A stretch of DNA of 64,000 nucleotides from the NCBI GenBank assembly GCA_038503035.1, contig JAVSML010023995.1, positions 1 to 64,000 of the forward strand, written 5' to 3'. Below the pieces are notes generated by a model. The model ran no database searches, was not told the origin of the DNA, and saw nothing but the letters and a program-made list of their open reading frames with translations. The DNA comes from Crocodylus rhombifer (taxonomy: Eukaryota; Chordata; Crocodylia; Crocodylidae). Below are positions 12,817-23,422 of the stretch, piece after piece (position 1 is the stretch's first letter; every line of letters begins with the position of its first letter). Both the position numbers and the translations under genes were made by a program.

Positions 12817-13702
12817 CAGTGGTTGTCAATTGGGGGTACATAAAAAGGTAGGGGTACTTAAAATGGTCATAGGGGGTACACAGAGCTAATGGGGCCACTA
12901 AATGTTGCATGTGTGCACACAGCTGCAGCACAGCATGCAGGCTGCCAGAAGAGCAGCTGGTGAGGCTGTTGTGAGGGAAAGGACATGGGGGTGAGGGGGA
13001 CAGGGCAGATCGAGGCTGCAGGGGTGGGGAGGGAGTGGGGTTGGGGCAGAGTCTGCCCAGCTGGGGTGTGGCGCTGGACTGAGCCGCATGGGGGGTGGCT
13101 CCCACTGCTGCATGCACCCCGGGAGGGCATGGGGTATGTGTCCCCAGATCTGCACAGGGCAGGGCAGACTGCCGCTGTGGGTTGGGGCTGCACCAGGTTC
13201 TTCCCGGTGGGGGCTAGGCCAGGCTGTGCTCAGGGTGGGTGGCAGCAGCGCCAGGAAGAGGCTACAGGAGGGGCTCCAGCCACTCTAGGATTCACTGTAA
13301 TCCCCCAACCCTCCCTCCCAGTGCTGCCACTGCCCGCCCTGAGCACAGGCTGGCCCAGCCCTCCACCAGGAACATCCAGCACAGCCTCTGGCCCTTGTTC
13401 ATGGCAGCAGCGCACCTTGCCCCACACTTGGATCTGGGAACACCTCCCCGCCATGCCCTCCTAGGGGTGTGTGCACTGGCGGGAGTCATCCCTCCTTCCC
13501 TGTGCCCCCCAGATTAGCTTCTTGTGGCTCCGTTCTGCACTCTGCCCCGGCTGTTGAGCCCCAGCCCCACTCCCTCCCTCCCTCCCTCCTTCCCTTACCA
13601 TGAGGGCCTTGGTCTGCTTCCCCTTTAAAAAATAAAGGGGTACATGAGCTAGAACTTTGAGGGAGAAGGGGTACACTTGTTAAAATAGGTTGAAAACCCC
13701 TG
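12817..13702 (+). mobile_element. hAT-type element with GC-rich interior
   Basis: Starts CAGTGGTTGTCAA and ends TTGAAAACCCCTG, inverted hAT-like termini with GGGGTACA repeats just inside both ends. Flanks ATCTGCAC (12809-12816) and ATCTACAG (13703-13710) match 6 of 8. The 886-bp body includes a GC-rich core (about 12950-13610) with overlapping open frames but no recognisable transposase. It is probably a non-autonomous copy; the core's origin is unknown. Confidence 0.75.
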
Positions 13703-13710
13703 ATCTACAG

Positions 13711-16700
13711 CATTAACTATGAAGCATCTAGCACAGTTTCGGGTGCTGCAGAAACAGTAAGGATGAAATAACATGGTATTCTAAAGGAAAATAGTCCTCA
13801 TGGCTTAGATCATCCAGTGAGGCATACCTTTCCTTATCAGAGAAGCAACCTCTTTCAGAATAAACATGGTCAAGGAGCTGGAGTCTTGGGATCCATGAGC
13901 AAACTTCATTCCTGCTTGGAGACAGTACCAGGTAGTCTGCCACCAAAGCACACACACTTTCTTTATCAGATCCTACAACCCAAAGGAGCCATGTGCTTTT
14001 ACTCTATGAGAGAACTGGCTTTTTTGCATAGTTGTTGAGTACTTGAAAATTTTGTCATTCCTTTCTTTTCTGTAATCTCCTGCGCTCTCTCATCAAGCCA
14101 ACACAGATTCCAAATTCTTTCTCCCTCTTCAAACCCGAGTCTCTAGGACATCATACCTGCAGAAGCCAATGATATTTACCCATGTGAGTACAGCTGTACA
14201 GGCTAGTGATATAATTTCAGCACACCTTATAGATTTCTAATTGATTTTTTTTTACTGTAGTAATTAGCTATGCTGGCATTGGAAGGAGAAGCAATGAAAA
14301 TATGACAGAAAGACAGAAATGTTCTACATCTCTCCTTATACAAGAATTGTAAACTACCATATAACATATGAGAGGAAAGAGGGTCTAAAAATTAAAAATA
14401 AAGGATTTGAATCAAGATTTGGCTTTGGTCTCATCTCTGTTGCAGACCCAGGAAAATTGCTTCTCATTTGAGTTGATCTGCTAAAAATATTACTTCTATA
14501 AGAGGTAACTAGGAAGCATAATTCATTAGTATTTGTAAAGATCTTGAGACCAAATGTCCCACAGATAGGCAGTGTCATCATTACTATTATGTTCTTTCTC
14601 TGTTTCCTGCCTCTGTGAGGATAAGCCGTTTGTATCTAAAGAACTCTGAAATGATACCCCTAGAATCCATGTTTCCACTAACTCCAGGTGAACTTTTCTC
14701 AGTTTACAAGTGAAAGAATGCTTCATTTATAGCCACTGTCAGCTGTGCACACTCAGCAGGGGATCTAATTGTTAAGCCCAGTTCTTTCTGGCTTATGACA
14801 ATGAGAAGAGGAAACGTAGTCATTGATTCTGATGGGTAGTCTGGCTTGCTCTCCCATACCTGGTTCGCTTCTGAAGGGAACATAGGGAAAAAGCAGTACA
14901 TGGGTGTTTTCTTCAGCACAGAAAATACCTGTGCGCACACAGGCTACCATTATGTGGTAGGAAGTACCCACTTTTACATCCACTTTTGCAGCTTGCATAC
15001 TAAATACTCTGGTTCTATGGAATCTTGATGAATTCAATGTTAAATTGTCAGACACAATGCCCATATCCTCAAATGCAAGCAGTTTGCTACTTTCCTTAAT
15101 CAGGCAAGGACAATATTGAATCTGGTTATTTGGTTGGGAGTTCTCACTGAGGATAATGCTTCCTGCAGCCAAGCACGGTTTTGCCTCATGATTACTGTGC
15201 ACATGAGGAAAGATTTAATAACAATTCACAAGAACTTCTACAAGAATTTGAGATGCAAAGACATGGCAATCAGGTAGGGCCCCCTGCAAACTGATTTCTC
15301 TAGCTAAAAAAACACATTAATAAAACATACGCAATCCTCAAAAATAACACCGCGGTCCAAATCTTTGAGCATTGGAGTGTGGACAAAAGCTTAATGGGCT
15401 TGGAACCCAAAAACTATTTTGGGGATTAATTTTGCTCTCATTTAAATTAACTAGAGCTTGATCAGACCCTTAGACATAGTGTGATGTCCTTTGGCAGGTG
15501 TTTTGGCTTCTTGGATACCTACAGGTATTTGAAGTGCGGTGTCATGAAATGGTCATTTTCCAATTGCTGGAACACTAAGTACTGAATTTATGTCTATTGG
15601 AGGCAGAGACTGGATTTTCCTTAAAATAAAATGATTGTCTAACTTTTTAGACATAGATATGTTTCTACAAATGTCCCATATAGCCTATTAGAGAAGGCAG
15701 ACATTTGATAGAGTAAAGCCAGATTTCTAAGTTATGGACAGAAATATTTCATGGTTTTACCCAGGGGAATTCTGCATTAGTTTGGGATGATTTTTTTTTT
15801 TTTTAAATTCAAAAACATTATCTTCATGGGAACAAGAGGTTGCAAGAGGGGCCAGGGTTGACCACTCAGAGCAGGAAATTATTAACAATTCTTATCTTAT
15901 GGAATTTGAGTAGATTTTGGTTGGTGATCTTTATTGAACAATATTTATCTTTCCCTGATGGACTTTCTCTTTGTCTCCTTTTGATTTCTGTATTATATGC
16001 TGCGTTCTGCTTGAGCGTTCTTTCAACTGAGAGCTCAGTGATCAGAGACTAAAGACAATAGAACTACAGTTATGGTTGGCAGTGTGTGAAGACATTTTGT
16101 TTAAAGGTTGGATGGTAATCACAGAGAATTGGTTTTGTGATTATGAACTGCCTTTACTCTCCTTTCCTTTGTGAATTTCAGGCAGTAGACGTCTGTTAAA
16201 ACAGTGTGGAATGTAAGGCTTCTTTCATTTTTTATATATTTGTTAATGTGACGTGATATCTTGGAGCCCTTCCTGCTAGTGTATCTTTCTACCATGTTTT
16301 CACTTAAAAAAGACAATTGTTTCCCAGAAACATGTGATTTAATTTTCAGGAACATTCAAAACATTCTCCTGAAAGGTTTTGACTTCCCTCTCAATGGCTT
16401 CTCAGCTGTACTGTGCAAAATTCCTCAGCCGCTTTTCTTCTTATACTGCTTTTATCTATCCTTCCTTGTTACACTATCTAGCCTCATAAATACCCCTGAA
16501 TCTATGTTTGTATGACTTAAACATTTTGTCTTACCCTATCTCTAGCTATTCCTGCAGCACACACATTAGTAAACAATGATAGCGCTGTGTTTTTTATTAT
16601 TTGTATATAAACTTGTCTAGCTCCAGTTGTGAGAAGTTGCTCTTTGCTTCCTCTCCTGGAAACTAGTTATGTAGTGTGGCTAGCTGGGAGTAACAGAAAT

Positions 16701-17150
16701 GATCCACTCCCAAGGACATTAGTGATGGCTTTCTTACAGACTATACAGTTTGTAAAACTCTTTGAAATACTTCTGGATGAAAGGCTGAAAATGCTGCATT
16801 GGTAATTGTACAACATTCTGCTGGAAGAGAGGGGAGATGCTGGGAGTTTAGCTGTGGATGGTGGGGATGTTTTGACTTAGCGTATTGCATAGAAGATGTA
16901 GAACTCAGTAGAATTTGTTCATCTTATATATTCCCAGCTCTTAGTAACAGGATTGAGACACCGGTATCATTTTCTGATGGGCTTAACAGCCCTGTTTCAA
17001 AGCCCTTTAGAGTCAATGCAGATGCTTCCATTAACTAGACTTTGTATTATGCCCTGTAACAGGCTGCCCAGTATAATTTTGGGAATGTAAGAAACATAAA
17101 GTGTAAGCCCAGTGAAATTTCACATGGACATTTTTCTGTGTGCAGCATCT
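13711..17150. other. Intergenic, nothing recognised
   Basis: AT-rich unique sequence. The longest open frame (14765-15202, minus) shows no domain I know. Confidence 0.5.
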
Positions 17151-17154
17151 ATCA

Positions 17155-17285
17155 TATTTTTCCTCAAACCCTTGGTAAGTTGTTCCAGTGAGTAAATAAC
17201 CTCAGTATTAAAAATGTACACCTTATTTCTCATTTGAATTTGCTGATTTTCCTCAAATAGCATGCCCTTACATTGGCTATTAATT
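17155..17285 (-). mobile_element. CR1 LINE 3'-region fragment, antisense
   Basis: Contains CTTGGTAAGTTGTTCCAGTG and TATTAAAAATGTACACCTTA, phrases of the antisense CR1 3' region. A related stretch occurs at 19090-19150. Confidence 0.7.
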
Positions 17286-17900
17286 ATTAATGCTAGGGGT
17301 GTAATGACAGAGTAGTTATGGCATCTCACTGCAGCTCTGAGTTCAAGCCTTGCTCTGGACTTCTGCTAAAGGCTTGTCTCCTGTCAACCCAGTGGTACAA
17401 TCAGTCAGGCTGTGCAACCAAAGGTGGTGGATGTGATGCTAACTACATCACTCCCTTGTTTTTCTGACTAAAGAACATGGTATGCCTTAACCACAAGAGT
17501 CCTTGGGGTAGGTGGGTACTTTGATCTTTTAAAAAGATTATTAATAGCTATCACAGACTCAGATCCCCTCAAACAGTTTCTCGCTCTACATCTTAAACAA
17601 AAAATAAATAAAATCTCTTTCCCTTCAAGGAGAGGTTTCCTCTGGGTAAGGACTTCAAGACTTGACTATTATTAATGTGATCATTAACAAGAACTATAAT
17701 GATTAATTCACTATTATCAATTCATTTCAGTACCACAGTACAGCAGGGCACTCAAGGAATGGAATCATTCTCCCTTCAAATTGTGAACTCTTGCAAGTTT
17801 TATGTGACAGTTCAAAGAATACTTACGTCACATTGAATTCCAGGAAATTAATGTTTCCTGTGTACCCTGAATGGCAGTTGAAGAGCTTTCAGGAAACTAT

Positions 17901-18176
17901 GGGTGCGTCTACACATGCACATTTACTGCACAGTAACTGAAATTACTGTGCAGTACGGGTGCACTTCTACACATGCATGTCTGTACTGCACAGTGAATAT
18001 GGTGACTTATGCTGACTTGAGTGTAAATTTGATACCTGCATCATGCAGGTCCACATACACAGTGTTAATGTGCTTTAATGCCTGCACATGTAGATTCTGG
18101 CTATTCCTGCTTAACTGTGAAGTAATTTACTGCACAGTACATTTAAACTGGTGTAAATGTGCATGTAGACAGACCC
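17901..18176. mobile_element. GGGTGC-family TIR element, copy 2
   Basis: Starts GGGTGCGTCTACACATGCAC and ends GCATGTAGACAGACCC, with internal TTACTGCACAGTA repeats. TAT occurs on both flanks (17898-17900 and 18177-18179), consistent with a 3-bp target duplication as in PIF/Harbinger elements. Non-coding, 276 bp. Confidence 0.78.
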
Positions 18177-18179
18177 TAT

Positions 18180-18895
18180 GGGTACTATTATTTTTTCTAA
18201 AATGAAACAGGATTGAGTTCCAATTTCATACTAACATGAAATCCTTCCCCCCCACGCAAATCCTTGTGGACAGTGTAATGGGACTGATAATAGCATTTGT
18301 TATTGTAGGGTTACCTAGAAGGGTTAGCCTGGATTTGCTATATGGGTTTATTGCCATGATTGTCTTCAAATCCAGCTGTGCATGTACACTACTTTTCCAT
18401 CTTCTCTACTGGCGTGGCCAGTACAAGGAGAACAAGGAGCATAGCAACTTGTGTTAAGGATCCTTTCCTTCCAGGTTCCTACTCCAGATTAATTTAATAG
18501 TATTTAGAAGGCTGCCATATAGACAGGCGTGCAGAGGGGAGATCTAGTTTTGCTTCTAGCATCTCACTAATGATTTTGAATAGTGTGGAACTGGAGATCT
18601 GCAGTTACCAAGGAGGGCTAAAATCTTATAAATGACGGGAAAGAAGGTCAGGACATTCTGCTTGGTGTGGCTAGGGGGAGCTGGAATAATACAGAGGGAA
18701 ATGTATCAAAATCCCTACAGGGATATATATACATATATGTCTCGATCCTACTGGGGCACATAACCTGCATAAATTGCTTCAAGGTCTGCACTATTCTAAG
18801 ATGTGTAAATTCCCAGTATAACTGTATGTGTCAAAGCCTATCTGCCTGGGAATGAACTCAGGCTTCACTCAAGAAAAAAAAACCATGCCATTCTT
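18180..18895. other. Intergenic, nothing recognised
   Basis: No gene or repeat supported; only a short TATATACATATATG patch near 18725. Confidence 0.5.
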
Positions 18896-18899
18896 TCAC

Positions 18900-19270
18900 A
18901 CAGTATCGATTCAGAGCATAGACTTGTAAGAAGTCTAAGCAGGGATCATCTAGTCTGATCTGCATAAAACAAACCACAGGACTTCCCTGCATTCATTTAC
19001 ATTTGAGCTAGAGCATATCTTTTAGACACACCCCTCCCACCCACACACACAATCTTGAAAGACTTGTGATGGAGACTGTACCAGAGAGCTTGGTAAGCTG
19101 TTTCAGTGGGTAAATAACTTCAATATTAAAAATGTGCACCTTATTTCTCATCTGAATTTGCCTACTTTCCTCTTCCAGCTATTGTAAAAACTCTTGTTAA
19201 AACTTTGTCTGGTAGCCTGAAGAGCCATTATTAAATTTCCTCCATACAGATACAAGTGTCAAGTCACTCT
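18900..19270 (-). mobile_element. CR1 LINE 3' fragment, antisense
   Basis: AGGGATCATCTAGTCTGATC, then GAGCTAGAGCATATCTTTTA, AGCTTGGTAAGCTGTTTCAG and ATTAAAAATGTGCACCTTAT appear in the order known for the reverse complement of archosaur/turtle CR1 3' ends. No coding sequence remains. Confidence 0.8.
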
Positions 19271-22200
19271 TTACCTATCTCTTGGATGAGCTACCTTTAC
19301 TAGCTGCTGTTTACAATTTCCTTGCAATGCTGCACTAGAAAGTATTTTATCATCATCATATGAATACACCATATGCCTTTTCCCAAATGCAGACCACAAA
19401 TAGTTATTAAAATACTTAAACATTTTCTGCATTATTATTATTGATAATTCTACCCTTTCCATCTTGTAATGGAGCAATGGCATTCCTTTGTTCCTAATAT
19501 ACTTTTTTACTTTTCTTTAATTCTCCTCTCCTTGTGACCTTTTGCTTCTCTTATAATTTTTTCTGCAATTCCTGGCTTTCAATTTGTATTCATTGTTATC
19601 AGCTTCTGACTTCTCATTTTGCTTTGTGAGTGTGTATGTAAGTTTTATAACTGCTTTCACTTCTTTTCTAAGCTGGCCCTCTTAATTGTTAGATTGTGCC
19701 TTTTTTGACCATCTAGCAAAATATACTTAAACATTTGTCAGTTATCAGCCCTGTGTATTTTGGCTTAGAACTCTTCTAAGTTTTGTGAAATTGGTCCTTT
19801 GAAAGATCAGCAGAGCAAATGCTGTGTTCCTGGTTTAGACTTTATTTTGTTTGCACGTAATAAATGAAATCAAGTCACGATCACTACCACCTAACCACCA
19901 ACTAATTTTTAATTATGTCATCAGTTCCTTTTATCTTTTGAAATGAGGGTGCTTCCACTGAAAGACCAGCCCTTCCAGGGGTGTGGACAAAATGCACATC
20001 TTCTGTCTTCTTGCCTGGGCCTTCAGGCAACATATTATTGTTACAGAGAAGTGATAGGTATTGTGGCATTTACATCTAGTGCAACCTAGGTATGGCCACT
20101 ATAGAATATCAGCACTGGTCCTCCTATGATACAGACTGCTGCTCTGTATGGAAGAGGAGCCCCTATTGTGAATGTCAGGAAGGCACAGTGACTGAAATTG
20201 CTGTTGCTGGAGATGGTGATAAGGATCTCATTTTATTAGCAATGTAAGGAGAGGGATCTGTTTTTGGCTGGATGGCTGGACTTTGACTGAGCTTGTTTGC
20301 GAGCAGTTGGGTTTGGGGGCAAGGGGTTGTGTGTGTTAGATTCCCCTCTCGTTTTGGTTCTTTTCTCTCTTTTAGACATGGTTCCTAAAGGTAAGAGAGA
20401 GACACTACAGCAGCCAGGAATAAACATCACATGCTTTATGCTTACTTTGTTTGATAATGGACCATTCCTCTGTCAGAGGGTGCCAATCTCCAGGCTCTGT
20501 CTGCACTGACAGAACCCAGACTATCCTCGATAAAATGCCCCCGAGCTGCTGTGGCTACAGGACTCAGCCCTCACTTTTGCTGTTGTGGCTAATCATTGCC
20601 CAGCAGGGTAAACTCCTTCCTGCATTACAGAAATCCCATATGTTAGAGGTCTATTGCCCCATACTTTAGATGGCGATGAAAACTGGGCTTTATAATTGTG
20701 TGGCCATCAGTATTGGAGAATTTGATTCTCTCAGGCCTCAGGGCACATGAAGGTGGAATCCCATCCAAGAGGTGCAAGTATTAGATTCACAGCCCTCACG
20801 GGTGTGTGGGTAGCACCTGGAAGAGCAAATATTAGGTGTACAGACACTTTCCAAAGTGTACTTTTGAAACACGCAACATGTTTGATCAACGGTGACAGTT
20901 GTTTAGTGAGGCTGTTGACTCATTAGGATATGCTCAATATCTGCCCAGATAAAATCCTTATCAGTAAATGAAGTTCCTCCATTTTTACTTTCTAGTTCAT
21001 AAAAAATAATAAAGGCAGCTTCTGCGTGAAAAACCCTGCACTAATTACCCCCCACCATCACTAGTTCCAAAGTCCATACATGGCAGGCTGCAATTCTACA
21101 TCATAGCAGGACTTTGCAATGCCTTTCTGGAGATCTCCTGAATACATCCTAGGCCTTGTAGAGGCATAATATTTTCTCAGAAATACATTGTCTTCCTCAG
21201 AGGGTCCCTCTGGCATTAGGCCAGGCTTCCAGAAATATCACAGAGAGTATGTATGTTTCAAATATGAGACAAAGGCACTTACACTTTGTGACTTCTTGGG
21301 ATACCTGGCATGACTTCTCAGGGTCACTGTGGTAGGGGTGAAATGTTACACGTTTGAGTTGACTGGTTGCCCCTTCTCATGATCTATGCATAATTCCCTA
21401 AAACAGATTAGGAAATTACACCCCACATAAGCACTACCCCATCGGGGACTGTTGGACAATGAGACCTGCTCATGCATTAATCAATAAATGAACTGTAGAA
21501 GTATGAAGTAAACATTGCAGTAACTACAAACTTTTCTCTTTCCAGAAAATTATGGCTGACCTTTGAGAAACCAACTGCCCATAAACCTGCTTTTATTTTT
21601 CCTAAGCATAAACACACAGTCCATCTCAGAGGTACTTAACAAACAAACACTTTTGTCAGCGAGGAACATTGCAAAGCTCTCTAGCTGAGCCCAGCCCAAA
21701 TGTTAGAAACAGGAGATAAATCTTCTAACAATGATACAGTAAAACAGCACATCAGTACCCAAGGGAAAGGGTGGGCAGCCTGTCATGTTAATGGAAAGTC
21801 AGAAACAGAGCTGAGTAAATTTGTCAATCTCTCATGCATTATTAGTCCCATGAAAGTGGCTCTGCGTGTACCCTTGCAGTGAGTGACAGGAGACTGGCTT
21901 CTTAGCTTTTTACAGATAGCACTAGATTGTGAAACCATTTTAGCTGGGAACCAGACCCTGCCTGGATTATTTCACCAAACTGGGCTCATCTTGTGTGAGA
22001 TGAAAACTGTTTATCTGACACCATGATATCTGAGGATGTATTGTTCTCTCAGGAAGTTTTGGTCTACCAACTATGGAGGGTTCCTATGGCAATACTGTCC
22101 AGGCTCCAATCAACTGAGACATAAACTAAGTCTAATGAGAATCAGCAGCATAAATCTCCAAAGTGCAGCCAGGAAAACGGTCCTGCCCCAGTACTTCTCC

Positions 22201-22598
22201 TGTTGTAGTCAGTATCTTAATGTTAACCAGTGAGGGGCACAGTGGCAGGACAGCTAAGATGTTTTGTTCTAGCAAGCATTGTTTTATTATAGCAATGAAT
22301 TCAATCTTTGTTCTGGACTTGAGGTGAAGGCTGCCCCCAGCTGAACCAGATGTAAGTGCTTGAGGGATGTGTTTGGTAGCCATTTTGATCTGATACAAAA
22401 AAAAAAAGCAAAACTCTTCAAATGCTTGGTTCAGTTGGTCTAATAAAAGGTATAATTTCTGAACCAAGGGCTCTAGAGTTTTGCATTTCTTTTATGTGAA
22501 TGGGTGGGAATTCCAAGGCAGCTGTGTGATACTGGCCATAATGCTCACTTCTCTGTTATTAGCTATGGAAATTGCCTTAATCATGCTAGCCCAATGGG
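19271..22598. other. Intergenic; one small hairpin repeat, otherwise nothing recognised
   Basis: AT-rich. The only structure seen is the inverted repeat at 22408-22484. Confidence 0.5.
22408..22484. repeat. Inverted repeat with Penelope-like tail motif in the loop
   Basis: Arms GCAAAACTCTTCAAATGCTT...TTCAG (22408-22434) and its near reverse complement (22459-22484) enclose TTGGTCTAATAAAAGG, a phrase close to the 3' end of the Penelope-like element at 56643 (GCTTAATAAAAGATATC). Confidence 0.5.
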
Positions 22599-22606
22599 CT
22601 GCTAGG

Positions 22607-23414
22607 TAGCACTGCGCGAAGCTTTGGTCCCTGAATCAATTTGGCTTGATTCGGTGGCCGAATCTCCAAATCTGAATCAAATCATAGGGCCCTTTAATTT
22701 CTGCAAATCGAAGTGGAACCCTCTGAATCGATTCGGAGAGATTCAGAAAGATTCAGAGATTTAGACACAGACACAGCTTTAAATGATTTTTCTACATACC
22801 TGTAGGTAGCAGGGGCTTGTGAGTGTTGTGATGCTGGGGCATGTGGAGTGTCCCACAGAAGTGCGGGGGGCTCCCCAGCATGCTTGGCAGCAGACCTGGA
22901 AGTGGACTTCTGGGTCGGCCAGGGAGCACGCTGCCTCCCCTCTCCCCCCGCCGCCCCTGCACTCCCCTCGGCTTGGTGACTAGTGCCTCCTGGGTCTGGG
23001 GGGGGCGGGGGGCACCCAGAATCTTCCTGCTGCCGATTGCTGAGCCGGGGAGGTGTAGGAGTGGGGGCCCTGCGTACTCCCCGGCAGACCCAGAAGTGGA
23101 CCAGAAGTACTTCCGGTCCACTTTCAGGTTTGCCACCGAGCATGTGGAGGGCTCCCCCTGCACTCCTGTGGGGTGCTCCTTGTGCCCCAGCATTGCAGCA
23201 TTCACAAGCCATGCCTGCTACCTCAAGGTATGTAGAAAAAACTTTTAAAGCTGACTCTATGTCTGAATCGCTAATTCTCCAAATTAGCATCAAATCTTCA
23301 GATTCAGATTCAGCCAAATCAAATCAGGGACAGTGATCTGAATCAACAAATCAAATCACTGTCCCTGATTTGGGCAAAATCCAAATTGAATAGGGCCCGT
23401 TTCACATACCCCTA
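22607..23414 (+). mobile_element. hAT foldback element, copy C, with perfect 8-bp duplication
   Basis: 808 bp, flanked by CTGCTAGG at 22599-22606 and 23415-23422, a perfect 8-bp target duplication diagnostic of the hAT superfamily. Ends TAGCACTGCGCGAAGC and GTTTCACATACCCCTA are inverted. The arms are reverse complements over about 390 bp (TTTTCTACATACCTG on the left, GGTATGTAGAAAAAAC on the right). A subterminal 17-bp hairpin lies at 23321-23337 and 23355-23371. No transposase is present; open frames on both strands reflect the palindrome. Confidence 0.9.
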
Positions 23415-23422
23415 CTGCTAGG

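Noticed and set aside
12985..13464. 159-codon frame in a GC-rich stretch
   Set aside because: Internal to a hAT-type element, low-complexity composition and no known domain.
22694..23317. 207-codon minus-strand frame
   Set aside because: Entirely within foldback copy C; repeat DNA, not a gene.
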